Below, piece after piece: positions 33,586 through 41,851 of a stretch of DNA of 64,000 nt. Made by a program: the position numbers and the translations under genes. Source of the DNA: Streptoverticillium olivoreticuli subsp. olivoreticuli (GTDB taxonomy: Bacteria; Actinomycetota; Actinomycetes; Streptomycetales; Streptomycetaceae); assembly GCF_003391135.1 (NCBI RefSeq), contig NZ_CP031455.1, forward strand, positions 3,503,001-3,567,000, written 5' to 3'. Below the pieces are notes generated by a model that saw nothing but the letters and a program-made list of their open reading frames with translations, had not been told where the DNA came from and ran no database searches. The stretch's first letter is position 1, and each line of letters opens with the position of its first letter.

Positions 33586-33743
33586 ATGACCACGGAAATC
33601 GAATCAGCCCCCTCAGTGACGAACCGTCCGTGTACCTGGGAACGGTGTCGTTGCCGACGGCCAAGAAGCTGATCGACGCCCTGATCTACGCGGAGTCGGC
33701 GAAACGGAGCGCGCCCGAGCGCGGGTCCGGCCACAACGCCTAG
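33586..33743 (+). pseudogene. Frameshifted small gene downstream of the XRE regulator
   Basis: The ATG at 33586 opens MTTEIESAPSVT and runs into a stop in its own frame at 33670. From 33615 the frame one base earlier reads EPSVYLGTVSLPTAKK, then LIDALIYAESAKRSAPERG, ending at TAG 33741, clearly coding in character but with no ATG. The two halves fit one protein of about 52 residues broken by a single missing base near 33612-33618. A sequencing error would look the same. A short restart from GTG 33630 is possible. Confidence 0.6.
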
Positions 33744-33817
33744 CAGGGCTGCACCGCCGCATGACGGCACAGGGGCCGTCCCTGTGCACGCGTTGGACAG
33801 GAAGGAGTACCCCCGGA

Positions 33818-33964
33818 ATGGGTAGGAAAGAGTTCGAGAACGCCGGGGAGCCCTGGGACCCGCAGGCCAACCAGGATCAGGCGACCGACCCGGACACCCG
33901 CGTCTCTCAGAACGGCGACGTTCACAGCGGGATGGCTGACGACAAGGACCGGGAAGGCAAATGA
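33818..33964 (+). CDS. Small acidic hypothetical protein
   Basis: A 48-residue, highly charged protein rich in D, N, Q and E (GEPWDPQANQDQATDPD ... DDKDREGK), likely unstructured. ATG 33818 has GAAGGAG about 10 nt upstream. Its stop overlaps the ATG of the next gene (ATGA), so the pair is translated together. Not recognised. Confidence 0.65.
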   Translation: MGRKEFENAGEPWDPQANQDQATDPDTRVSQNGDVHSGMADDKDREGK

Positions 33965-34146
33965 AGCGTGGCGAGGACCTGATTCAGGACCTGAGGGAAC
34001 AGGGCTTCATGCGGTGCGAGACCACCAAGGACGGCCAAGCCGTGATCATGCGCAAGGGCCGCCGCTGGACCGTCGTCCCTCTGCGATGGCTCACCGATGA
34101 AGCCGTGGACACCATCAAGGCTCAGGCCGGGATCAGCCTCGTCTGA
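33961..34146 (+). CDS. Small basic hypothetical protein
   Basis: A 61-residue protein (MKRGEDLIQDLREQGFMR ... AVIMRKGRRWTVVPLRWLTDEAV) coupled by a 4-nt overlap to the acidic 48-residue protein. The opposite charge of the two partners and their coupling suggest that they interact, as toxin-antitoxin or protein/escort pairs do; this is only an inference. Confidence 0.65.
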   Translation: MKRGEDLIQDLREQGFMRCETTKDGQAVIMRKGRRWTVVPLRWLTDEAVDTIKAQAGISLV

Positions 34147-34161
34147 CCCATCCCACCGTGG

Positions 34162-34201
34162 CCCCACCCGTGCGCTCCTCCCCCGAGGCGTGCGGGTGGG
34201 G
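34162..34201 (+). terminator. Hairpin terminator
   Basis: CCCCACCCG (34162-34170) pairs with CGGGTGGGG (34193-34201), followed by TTCT. The rest of the gap to 34394 shows nothing I can name. Confidence 0.65.
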
Positions 34202-34394
34202 TTCTCGCGTATTGGCACCCGAGACCCCAGATCAAGAGCCGTTCCGTGCCCCGGCCGGCGATCCCCCACGCACTGGTCAGGGCAGCTGGCCAGATGCTGT
34301 TTTGCTGCGTTGCGAGATGATGCACTAAGGGCAGCCGTACCGGCAGCCTCTAAGGCCGACCACCCGCTCTGACCTCGTTACCGCGCCGCCGGAG

Positions 34395-34781
34395 CTACGC
34401 GAGCCAGAGCGATCCGTGCCGGTGGTTCGCCGGGAGTACGTCGATGTCGTCGGCGGCGCCGGTGTCGGCGTTCACCAGCCGTCGGGCGATCCCTGCCTGG
34501 CGGCGGAGCCGCTGCCGGGCGCGGCGTTCCTCCGTCGCGGACCAGCGCGCCACGGAACGGTCACGGTTGTGCCGGGGAAAGCAATAGACGTCCACCACGC
34601 GCCGCACGACCTGCGGCCGGACCCTCCGGGAGTCGCGCACGGCCTCGGCGACGCTGCGCGAGCTGTAGCGGAGGTCGAAGAGGATTACTGAACGCCAAGC
34701 ACGGCCGGGCGGAGCGCTGTTGCCGAGTGAAAGGCGAAGGTGATGAGCGGTGCGTGCCACGGATACTCCGTCGGTAGCCAC
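34395..34781 (-). CDS. Hypothetical protein, possibly 5'-truncated
   Basis: A frame of 128 residues with strong third-position G/C in its last 90 codons (SRSVAEAVRDSRRVRPQVV, RRVVDVYCFPRHNRDRSVA, TEERRARQRLRRQAG). The first 40 codons are compositionally weaker and the GTG start has no good ribosome site. The gene may have lost its true 5' end. Very Arg-rich; not recognised. Confidence 0.45.
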   Translation of the reverse strand: MATDGVSVARTAHHLRLSLGNSAPPGRAWRSVILFDLRYSSRSVAEAVRDSRRVRPQVVRRVVDVYCFPRHNRDRSVARWSATEERRARQRLRRQAGIARRLVNADTGAADDIDVLPANHRHGSLWLA

Positions 34782-34854
34782 CGCCAGGTATTTCCTGACG
34801 GGCTACCGGAATCCCGTGGGGCCGTTCGCACGTACGTCTCTCACACGGGCAAGG

Positions 34855-35310
34855 CTACCCGGATCGCAAATTTCGGCGAGCGCGCCATCGCCTGCGCAGG
34901 ATGAAGAAGACCACCAGAGCGATCGGTGGCGAGAGGGAGGTCAGCGTGGGGATTCCGGACGGCAGACCGCGACCCACCGCCAAGGGGAATGTGAGCGCCA
35001 GAACCAGGGGCGGGCAGATGTAGAGCACCGCGCCCGCCCACCGCCACGCCTTCTCGATCCGCTGCCACCACGGCCGGGTTTGAGCCCGGGGCTCGGTGTA
35101 GACGACGAGGACCGAGACCGGCCACACGACGAGAGCGGCGAGGAGGGGCGAGATCGCCACGCCGTGCCACCCCAGGAGCTCCCGTATGAAGGACGCGCCC
35201 GGATAGGAAAGCATCAGGAACAGCAGCACGTTGAGCGCGCCGTACCCGACCGCCTCCTTCACCGAGGTCGGGCTGTCCTCACCAACGGGCTGTTCGCATA
35301 CACCTGGCAT
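34855..35310 (-). CDS. Small multi-pass membrane protein
   Basis: A 151-residue protein with about four hydrophobic segments (ALNVLLFLMLSYPG; LLAALVVWPVSVLVVY; AGAVLYICPPLVLALTF; IALVVFFILRRRW) and a basic C-terminal tail. ATG 35310 follows GGGGAGA. A remnant of a second copy lies at 31627-31695. Function unknown. Confidence 0.75.
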   Translation of the reverse strand: MPGVCEQPVGEDSPTSVKEAVGYGALNVLLFLMLSYPGASFIRELLGWHGVAISPLLAALVVWPVSVLVVYTEPRAQTRPWWQRIEKAWRWAGAVLYICPPLVLALTFPLAVGRGLPSGIPTLTSLSPPIALVVFFILRRRWRARRNLRSG

Positions 35311-35494
35311 GGTTCTCCCCTTCCCTGTGTCGGGCGTTCGCCACACCGCCGAGACCGGTCACATCCGTGGTGAAGACGGCGACTTGCCTCTTCTGCTGTC
35401 GCGCGCTGACGGCGAGTACGGCATTGCCACGGACGCCTCTCCCGCTCCCTGGCCCCTTGAGCACCCCACGCGCTACTGTGCTCTCGCCTCGGTC

Positions 35495-35519
35495 CGGATG
35501 GGCTGATTCGGCCCATCCG
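35495..35519. terminator. Hairpin upstream of the secreted ricin-like gene
   Basis: CGGATGGGC, loop TGATTCG, GCCCATCCG: a perfect 9-bp stem about 45 nt before the next start. It could terminate incoming transcription or sit in the leader. The remainder of the 252-bp gap shows nothing clear. Confidence 0.5.
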
Positions 35520-35562
35520 CACAGCCGGTTCACCGACTTCCGGAAGGGACGGCGTCATCAGC

Positions 35563-36060
35563 ATGAGGTTCGCCACGAGCAAGTCCCGACTCCTCGCCAC
35601 GGTCGCGGCGGGATCCGCACTCACCTTTGCCCTGTCGGGCACGGCGCACGCCGACCGCCCCGACGTGTACGTCCAGCAGCTGGCGACCGGCCACTGCCTC
35701 ACCTTCAACAACGGTGGTATGTACGCCGGGTCCTGTAACAACGGCCTCGCGAACTCCTTCTACGAGAAGGAACTCGGCAACGACTACGTCCAATACGTGT
35801 ACAACGGCCAGGGAAACACCTGCCTGGGCATGAACTCCAACAACGACGACACCGTCGGGGCGTGGCCCTGCGACGCGGGCTACGAGTCGGTCTGGTGGCG
35901 TGACCGCAGAAGCGGCGGCATCGGCGCGAAGCTGTGGAACCAGTTCTCGATGATAGCCAAGCGCGCCGACCAGTGCCTGGATGCGGGACCGGACGGCCGG
36001 CTGGTCACCGCCGGGTGCAATGACGGCGGCTACCAGCGGTGGTCCGCCAGGAACAGGTGA
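35563..36060 (+). CDS. Secreted ricin B-type (beta-trefoil) lectin-like protein
   Basis: A 165-residue exported protein. A signal peptide (KSRLLATVAAGSALTFALSG, cleavage AHA-D) precedes a single beta-trefoil-like domain with repeated Cys pairs and NN/Q-x-W features (GHCLTFNNGGMYAGSCNN; NTCLGMNSNNDDTVGAWPCD; DQCLDAGPDGRLVTAGCND-GGYQRW). It probably binds a carbohydrate outside the cell. No catalytic domain. Confidence 0.82.
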   Translation: MRFATSKSRLLATVAAGSALTFALSGTAHADRPDVYVQQLATGHCLTFNNGGMYAGSCNNGLANSFYEKELGNDYVQYVYNGQGNTCLGMNSNNDDTVGAWPCDAGYESVWWRDRRSGGIGAKLWNQFSMIAKRADQCLDAGPDGRLVTAGCNDGGYQRWSARNR

Positions 36061-36145
36061 CGGCCCGGACCTGACCGCTGACCGGGCGGCACCCCGTCGT
36101 CGGTGCGGTCACGCGACCCACCAGACAGTCCCTGGCCGTTCCGGA

Positions 36146-36697
36146 TCAAAGGTCAAGCTTCTTCACGTACTCCGAGAACGGCACCGACTCGGCCAGGGCG
36201 ACTCGCTGCGCTTCCCGGAACGGCTCCGGGTCGCCTTCGAACACCTCTCGGTTGACCTGTGTTCCATCCGGCTCATAGTTCATGAGCACGACCGTTGACC
36301 GGTCGAACATCCAGAAGTCCTGGACGTCGGGGAGCGGGTTCTCCCGGTCGGTCACGTCCAGGATGCGAATGTCTTCGCCTGCCAGGACGTGAGGCTCGTA
36401 GTACATGAACTCGTACCGAAGGTAGTCCGACAATGGCCGGGTCACGATGTGGACCCGGCCCTTGACCTTCCCCTCACTGCGGAGCCGCTTCAGGTCGTCC
36501 GTGTAATCGTCGGAGTAGGCGTGAGGGTCGATCCGAGCTCCGGCGAGGAATTCCCGGATTTCCTCTTCCTCATCCGCTACCCGTGAGCCGCGTAAGCGCC
36601 ATGCGCCCAACTCCCTTGGCGTCCGGCCTCGGACGGGCCGTCCTACAACGACGCTAAGGATGAAGCTCGCCCACTGTCCATGCCGGAACAGCGACAT
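36146..36697 (-). CDS. DUF6879 family protein, start uncertain
   Basis: The conserved part runs from GAWRLRGSRVADEEEEIREF through RPLSDYLRYEFMYYEPHVLAG, EDIRILDVTDRENPLPDVQD and ends PFSEYVKKLDL. The length to the first supported ATG (36697) is 183 residues, but that ATG has only a weak ribosome site. A better GGGAG-ATG pair nearby (ATG about 36602) is in another frame and stops after 10 codons. The 5' end may therefore be damaged. It stands alone, with no XRE partner adjacent. Confidence 0.7.
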   Translation of the reverse strand: MSLFRHGQWASFILSVVVGRPVRGRTPRELGAWRLRGSRVADEEEEIREFLAGARIDPHAYSDDYTDDLKRLRSEGKVKGRVHIVTRPLSDYLRYEFMYYEPHVLAGEDIRILDVTDRENPLPDVQDFWMFDRSTVVLMNYEPDGTQVNREVFEGDPEPFREAQRVALAESVPFSEYVKKLDL

Positions 36698-36784
36698 TCC
36701 CGTGTTCGACCAACGACCTCGGGTGCGATTGACCGGTCGTGCCGATTCACAGGTGCCCAGGCCGGCCACCTCGTCGTCGACGGC

Positions 36785-37753
36785 TCAGGCGCCGGGCGTG
36801 AGGCTGATTTTCCGCCCTCCGTCCGGTCGCGTGCGTGCCGCCACATCCGACACCGGTCCGATATGGCCGAGCTTCTCAGGGTTGGACACCGAGCGGATCG
36901 CCCGGATCGCGCCCTCGACGATGTCGAGTTCGAGCACGCTGGCCACACGCCCCTCGGCGTCGTACATCACGGCGCCCGGGCGGCCGTTGATCCGGGCCGG
37001 GCGGGGGGAGACGCCGAGCGTCCGGATCCGGCGGAAGCCGCCGAGGAGCAGTTGGGCGACGCGCCGTGGATCAGTCAGGGACTTCCCGATCGCCCGGGCC
37101 TTGCCGCCGCCGTCGCCGTGGAACACCACGTCGGGTGCGAGCATGCCGAGCAGTGCGTCCAGGTCGCCGCCCCCGGCGGCCTGGAAGAATCTGCGGGCGA
37201 GCTCCTCGCCCTCCGCGCGCCGCGCCGGAGGCGGTGTGCTGTCGGCAGGTCGCCCGACGGGGGCGAGGCGTTTTCTGGCGCGGGCGAAGATCTGCCGGCA
37301 GTTGGCCTCGGACTTGCCGACGGTTCTCGCCACGTCCGGGTAGCCGTATCCGAAGGCCTCGCGCAGCATGAACACCGCGCGCTCCACCGGGGTGAGGGTC
37401 TCCAGGAGCACGAGGAACGCCATCGACAGTGAGTCGGCCAGCTCGGCGTGTTCGGCCGGTCCCGTACGGTCGGCGGACACGACGACCGGCTCGGGCAGCC
37501 ACTCGCCCACGTAGGTCTCGCGCCGTACCCGCGCCGAGCCCAGGTGGTTGATCCCCAGCCGGGTCACCGCCGTGGTCAGGTACGCCTTCAGGTCGGTGAT
37601 CGTGGTCCCCGCCCGGTGCGCCCGGGTCAGGCCGAGGAACGCGTCCTGGACGATGTCCTCGGCGTCGCCCACGGATCCCGTCATCCCGTAGGCGATGGAG
37701 AACAGCAGCGGCCGGTACCCGACCGCGTCCGCCGCACCCACTGATCCCGACAT
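36785..37753 (-). CDS. ECF41-type RNA polymerase sigma factor with SnoaL-like C-terminal domain
   Basis: A 322-residue sigma factor. Sigma-2 is RPLLFSIAYGMTGSVGDAED with IVQDAFLGLTRAH, and sigma-4 is VERAVFMLREAFGYGYPDVA with SEANCRQIFARARKRL. The three hallmarks of group ECF41 are all present: WLPEP in the linker, DGGGK in the C-terminal SnoaL-like domain and NPEKL near the end. In ECF41 the C-terminal domain replaces an anti-sigma factor. GGAGGGG precedes ATG 37753. The divergent carboxymuconolactone decarboxylase gene is the typical target. Confidence 0.93.
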   Translation of the reverse strand: MSGSVGAADAVGYRPLLFSIAYGMTGSVGDAEDIVQDAFLGLTRAHRAGTTITDLKAYLTTAVTRLGINHLGSARVRRETYVGEWLPEPVVVSADRTGPAEHAELADSLSMAFLVLLETLTPVERAVFMLREAFGYGYPDVARTVGKSEANCRQIFARARKRLAPVGRPADSTPPPARRAEGEELARRFFQAAGGGDLDALLGMLAPDVVFHGDGGGKARAIGKSLTDPRRVAQLLLGGFRRIRTLGVSPRPARINGRPGAVMYDAEGRVASVLELDIVEGAIRAIRSVSNPEKLGHIGPVSDVAARTRPDGGRKISLTPGA

Positions 37754-37834
37754 GAAACCCCTCCCCCGGCCCGCACACCGCCACCTCACCCGAAGATCCA
37801 CACAGCGTCCAGAGACGCACGTCACATCCGCTCC

Positions 37835-37861
37835 TGTCACAGCCTGCCGGGGTGCCCTGTC
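37835..37861 (+). promoter_or_regulatory. ECF41-dependent promoter of the decarboxylase gene
   Basis: TGTCACA (-35) and TGTC (-10 position, consensus CGTC) are 16 bp apart, ending 38 nt before the ATG of the target gene. The -35 heptamer is the published ECF41 signature. Confidence 0.8.
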
Positions 37862-37899
37862 TTAGAGGGCACCAGCGCACAACGACCAAGGAGCGCACG

Positions 37900-38373
37900 A
37901 TGGAAGCCCGACTGAACCCCTTCACCAGCCCGGTCGCGACCAAGTTCTGGAAGCACATCATCGCGGCGAACACGGTGCTCGCGGAATCGACGTTGCCGTT
38001 CGCGACCCAGGAACTGGTGAAGCTGCGCGCCAGCCAGATCAACGGCTGCGCGGGCTGCGTCGACATGCACACCAAGGAGGCCGCGCACGCCGGGGAGACC
38101 GCGACACGCCTCCACCTGGTCGCGGTCTGGCGGGAGGCCACGGTGTTCACCGACGCCGAGCGCGCCGCCCTGGAGCTGGCGGAGCAGGGCACCCGCATCG
38201 CCGACGCCGCGGGCGGGGTCACGGACGAGGCCTGGGCGAACGCCGCCGAGCACTACGACGAGGAGCAGCTCGCGGCCCTGGTGTGCGTCATCTCCCTCAT
38301 CAACGCCTTCAACCGCGGGAACGTCATGATCCGGCAGCCCGCCGGCGACTACCGGCCCGGCCGGCACTTCTGA
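37900..38373 (+). CDS. Carboxymuconolactone decarboxylase/AhpD-like protein
   Basis: A 157-residue helical protein with the AhpD core ELVKLRASQINGCAGCVDMHT (in pieces: LVKLRASQIN, GCAGCVDMH), giving the CxxC-x3-H redox site near residues 50-56. It is probably a peroxidase-like or disulfide-reducing enzyme. ECF41 sigma factors commonly control such a gene (COE set), and the promoter here matches. Confidence 0.93.
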   Translation: MEARLNPFTSPVATKFWKHIIAANTVLAESTLPFATQELVKLRASQINGCAGCVDMHTKEAAHAGETATRLHLVAVWREATVFTDAERAALELAEQGTRIADAAGGVTDEAWANAAEHYDEEQLAALVCVISLINAFNRGNVMIRQPAGDYRPGRHF

Positions 38374-38493
38374 CCGGGGACCAGGTCAGGTCCTTGTCCG
38401 GGAGCCGGCCCGTGGTGCCGCCCGTCACGCAAGCTTCACCTGCCGTCAGCCCGGCGGCGACCCGTACGCCGCCCGCGGCTCGGGGCCGGACGC

Positions 38494-38499
38494 TACGGT
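38494..38499 (+). promoter_or_regulatory. -10 hexamer of a leaderless promoter
   Basis: TACGGT, CCGGTC, then the ATG at 38506; no ribosome site. Confidence 0.55.
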
Positions 38500-38505
38500 C
38501 CGGTC

Positions 38506-39021
38506 ATGACGGAAATCGACCCGCGGCGCAGCGCACTCGTCCTCGTCGACCTGATGGAGCGCCTCGTGGCGCTGCCGCTCGCGCCGCGCGGCGGTGACGA
38601 GGTGGCCCGGACGGCGGGCGCGCTCGCGCGGCGGTTCCGGGCGGCGGGGGCGCCGGTCGTCGTCGTGCGGGTGGAGCGGCCGGGCACGGCGGAGCAGCCG
38701 CCCGGGAGCGCGCTGCTCCCGGGGGTCGCGGAGCCCGGTGACATCGAGGTCGTCAAGCGGACCGTCGGCGCCTTCCACGGCACCGGCCTGGACGCCCGGC
38801 TGCGCGAGCTCGGCGTGCGCACGGTCGTGCTCGCCGGGATCGCCACCAACCTCGGGGTGGAGTCGACGGCCAGGTCCGCCGCCGATCACGGCTACGAGCT
38901 GGTCTTCGTCGAGGACGCGATGAGCGCCCTGACGGCGGAGGAGCACCGGGCGTCGGTGACCTTGGACATGCCGCGGCTGGGCACGGTGGTCACCGCGTCG
39001 GAGCTGAGGGTGGCGGGCTGA
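38506..39021 (+). CDS. Isochorismatase-like hydrolase family protein lacking the catalytic Cys
   Basis: A 171-residue cysteine-hydrolase-fold protein. The catalytic Asp (ALVLVDLMER, about residue 15) and Lys (IEVVKRTVGAF) are present. At the nucleophile position the sequence is GIATNLGVESTARSA, with Gly where family members have Cys. It may be inactive as a hydrolase or use other chemistry. Predicted leaderless transcript. Confidence 0.85.
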   Translation: MTEIDPRRSALVLVDLMERLVALPLAPRGGDEVARTAGALARRFRAAGAPVVVVRVERPGTAEQPPGSALLPGVAEPGDIEVVKRTVGAFHGTGLDARLRELGVRTVVLAGIATNLGVESTARSAADHGYELVFVEDAMSALTAEEHRASVTLDMPRLGTVVTASELRVAG

Positions 39022-39034
39022 GACCGGGGCGGCC

Positions 39035-39469
39035 TCAGCCGGCCGCGTCGTCGCCCAGCATCCGGCGGAGGAGGTCGCGCAGCACCGTGCGCTCCTGTGC
39101 CGACAGGCCCGCCAGCGGCTCGCGCGCGAAGTCCAGCGACTCGCGGAGCCGCTCGGCCGTGGCCGTGCCCTCCGCCGTGGCGGCGGCGAGCTTGACGCGC
39201 CGGTCGTCGGGGTCCGGGCGGCGCTCGGCCAGCCCGCGGGACTCCAGGCGGTCCACGATCCCGGTCACGTTGGACGGCTCGCAGCGCAGCTGCTGGGCGA
39301 TCCGCCGCATGGGCTGCGGCTCGCGGGCGAGCAGGGCCAGCACCTTCGCCTGGGCTCCGGTGAGGGAGTGCCGGGCGGCCGCCTCCTCGTACTCCTCGTG
39401 GTAGCGCGCCACGACGGTCGCGATGAGATCGACCACTTCGCGGGTCAGTGCGTCGGTTCGGTGGACCAT
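39035..39469 (-). CDS. MarR-family regulator
   Basis: A 144-residue winged-helix repressor: SLTGAQAKVLALLAREPQPM, RRIAQQLRCEPSNVTGIVDR, LESRGLAERRPDPDDRRVK. It has a single Cys, in the recognition-helix region (QQLRCEPSN), and none near the N-terminus where OhrR carries its sensor Cys. It is divergent from an oxidoreductase and an ohr gene, with a clear operator between, so it probably senses oxidants or electrophiles and represses both. Confidence 0.92.
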   Translation of the reverse strand: MVHRTDALTREVVDLIATVVARYHEEYEEAAARHSLTGAQAKVLALLAREPQPMRRIAQQLRCEPSNVTGIVDRLESRGLAERRPDPDDRRVKLAAATAEGTATAERLRESLDFAREPLAGLSAQERTVLRDLLRRMLGDDAAG

Positions 39470-39521
39470 GAGATCCAGCGTACTCCGTTGCTTGACAACA
39501 TGAAATATCGAGGAGCATGGT

Positions 39522-39540
39522 TGTTTCAGTTGCTGAAACA
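39522..39540. promoter_or_regulatory. MarR operator: perfect inverted repeat
   Basis: TGTTTCAG, TTG, CTGAAACA: 8-bp arms, in the 88-bp divergent gap, ending 17 nt before the oxidoreductase ATG, where binding would block initiation. Confidence 0.75.
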
Positions 39541-39557
39541 TTAGGAGGCCGCCTTCC

Positions 39558-40577
39558 ATGTCCGCATCCCCCGCCACCGGTCGTGAATGGCATCTCGTCG
39601 CCCGCCCCCACGGCTGGCCGAAGCCCGAGGACTTCGCACTGCGCGAGACGGAGATCGCAGAGCCCGGCGAGGGCCAGATCCTGGTGCGCAACATCCACCT
39701 CTCCGTCGACCCGTACATGCGCGGCCGGATGAACGACGTCAAGTCCTACCTCCCGCCGTACGGGCTCGACCGCCCCATGGACGGCGGCGCCGTCGGTGAG
39801 GTCATCGCCTCCGGCTCCGACGCCTTCGCACCCGGCGACCACGTCCTGCACGGCCTCGGCTGGCGCGAGTACGCGGTGGTCGACGCCAAGCAGGCCGTCA
39901 AGGTCGACCCGCAGGTCGCCCCGCTCTCCACCTACCTCGGTGTGCTCGGCATGCCGGGCCTGACCGCCTACGCCGGCCTGATCGAGGTCGCCTCCTTCAA
40001 GGAGGGCGACGCCGTCTTCGTCTCCGGCGCGGCGGGCGCGGTCGGCAGCGAGGTCGGCCAGATCGCCAGGCTCAAGGGCGCCTCGCGCGTCATCGGCAGC
40101 GCCGGTACGGACGAGAAGGTCAAGCTCCTGACCGAGGAGTACGGCTTCGACGCCGCCTTCAACTACAAGAACGGCCCCGTCGCCGAGCAGCTCCGGGCGG
40201 CCGCCCCCGACGGCATCGACGTCTACTTCGACAACGTCGGCGGCGAGCACCTCGAAGCGGCCATCGACTCCCTGAAGCTGCACGGCCGGATCACCGTCTG
40301 CGGCATGATCGCGCAGTACAACGCCACCGAGCCGACCCCCGCCCCGCGCAACCTCACGTCGGTCATCGGCAAGCGGCTGCGCATGCAGGGCATGCTCGTC
40401 GCCGACCACCGCGACCTCCAGCCGCAGTTCGTCCAGGAGGTCGGCGCCTGGATCCGCTCCGGCGAGCTCAAGTACCGCGAGACGGTCGTCCACGGCATCG
40501 AGCACAACGTCGACGCGTTCCTCGGCATGCTGCGCGGCGAGAACACCGGCAAGATGATCGTCACCCTCGACGCCTGA
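39558..40577 (+). CDS. NADP-dependent oxidoreductase, zinc-free MDR (PTGR/CurA-like)
   Basis: A 339-residue enzyme of the leukotriene-B4-dehydrogenase/curcumin-reductase branch. Marks: LSVDPYMRGRMNDVKSY, GGAVGEVIASGSDAFAPGDHV (in pieces), Rossmann motif VSGAAGAVGSEVGQIARLKG, and FDNVGGEHLEAAIDSL. It probably reduces the double bond of alpha,beta-unsaturated ketones or quinones, matching control by a stress-sensing MarR. AGGAGG ribosome site. The ohr gene follows after 30 nt. Confidence 0.92.
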   Translation: MSASPATGREWHLVARPHGWPKPEDFALRETEIAEPGEGQILVRNIHLSVDPYMRGRMNDVKSYLPPYGLDRPMDGGAVGEVIASGSDAFAPGDHVLHGLGWREYAVVDAKQAVKVDPQVAPLSTYLGVLGMPGLTAYAGLIEVASFKEGDAVFVSGAAGAVGSEVGQIARLKGASRVIGSAGTDEKVKLLTEEYGFDAAFNYKNGPVAEQLRAAAPDGIDVYFDNVGGEHLEAAIDSLKLHGRITVCGMIAQYNATEPTPAPRNLTSVIGKRLRMQGMLVADHRDLQPQFVQEVGAWIRSGELKYRETVVHGIEHNVDAFLGMLRGENTGKMIVTLDA

Positions 40578-40607
40578 GCCTCCCCCCACTCCCTTTAAGG
40601 AACTGCC

Positions 40608-41036
<429 letters not shown>

Positions 41037-41069
41037 CCACCGCCGCGACGGCATTCCCGCCGCATGAAC

Positions 41070-41096
41070 GAGCCCCGGCCACGAAGGCCGGGGCTC
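41070..41096. terminator. Hairpin terminator
   Basis: GAGCCCCGGCC, loop ACGAA, GGCCGGGGCTC, between convergent ohr and response-regulator genes. Confidence 0.88.
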
Positions 41097-41140
41097 GGGC
41101 GTGTCTCAGTCGCATGTCTTATGGGTCGGCCCGGGCCGCC

Positions 41141-41851
41141 TCAGCCCGTGAACCCCGGCACCACCAGGCCGGACTCGTACGCGATCACCACCGCGTGGGT
41201 GCGGTTCTGCGCGCCGAGCTTGGTCAGCACGTTCCCGACGTGCGTCTTCACCGTCTCCAGGCTCACCGTGAGCGACTCCGCGATCTCCGGGTTGGACAGG
41301 CCGGTGGCCATCGACCGCAGCACCTCCTCCTCCCGCCCCGTCAGCGCCGCCTTCGGCAACGCCTCGGCGGAGTCCAGCGGGCGGGCGGCGACCATCCGGC
41401 GCAGTGCCGCCGGGAAGAGGATCGCCTCCCCGGCCGCCGCCACCCGCACCGCCTCCGCGATCTGCCGGACCGGATGGCGCTTGAGCACGAACCCGCCGGC
41501 CCCCGCGCCGAGCGCGGCGGTGACGTAGCCGTCGTTCTCGAAGGTGGTGATCACCACGACCTTCGGCGGTCCGGACGCCTCGGCTTCGGCGAGGAGTTGC
41601 CGGGTGGCCTCGATCCCGTTGCGGCGCGGCATCCGCACATCCATCAGGACCACGTCCGGCCGCAGCCGCCGCGCCTGCTCGACCGCCTCGACGCCGTCGG
41701 CGGCCTCCCCGACCACCGCGATCCCCGGCTGTGCCGCGAGCAGCATGCGCAGACCGCTGCGGGTCACCTCGTCGTCGTCCGCGATCAGGAGTGTGACGGG
41801 GGCGTTGGCGGGGACGTCGGCGGAAGGTTCGCCCGCGTCGGAGCCGGTCAT
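41141..41851 (-). CDS. Two-component response regulator, NarL/LuxR family
   Basis: A 236-residue regulator. Receiver: LLIADDDEVTRSGL, phospho-Asp in VLMDVRMPRRNG, Lys in GFVLKRHPV. LuxR HTH: LTGREEEVLRSMATGLSNPE, IAESLTVSLETVKTHVGNVL. It has an unusual 18-residue acidic/Pro N-terminal tail. It overlaps the kinase gene upstream by 4 nt (ATGA). Confidence 0.94.
   Translation of the reverse strand: MTGSDAGEPSADVPANAPVTLLIADDDEVTRSGLRMLLAAQPGIAVVGEAADGVEAVEQARRLRPDVVLMDVRMPRRNGIEATRQLLAEAEASGPPKVVVITTFENDGYVTAALGAGAGGFVLKRHPVRQIAEAVRVAAAGEAILFPAALRRMVAARPLDSAEALPKAALTGREEEVLRSMATGLSNPEIAESLTVSLETVKTHVGNVLTKLGAQNRTHAVVIAYESGLVVPGFTG

Noticed and set aside
34416..34691. Plus-strand frame of 91 codons
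   Set aside because: It is antisense to 34395-34781, whose third positions are far richer in G/C over the last 90 codons; the plus frame is a shadow.
39035..39469. Naming the MarR regulator OhrR
   Set aside because: Although ohr is in the divergent operon, the defining N-terminal sensor Cys is missing.
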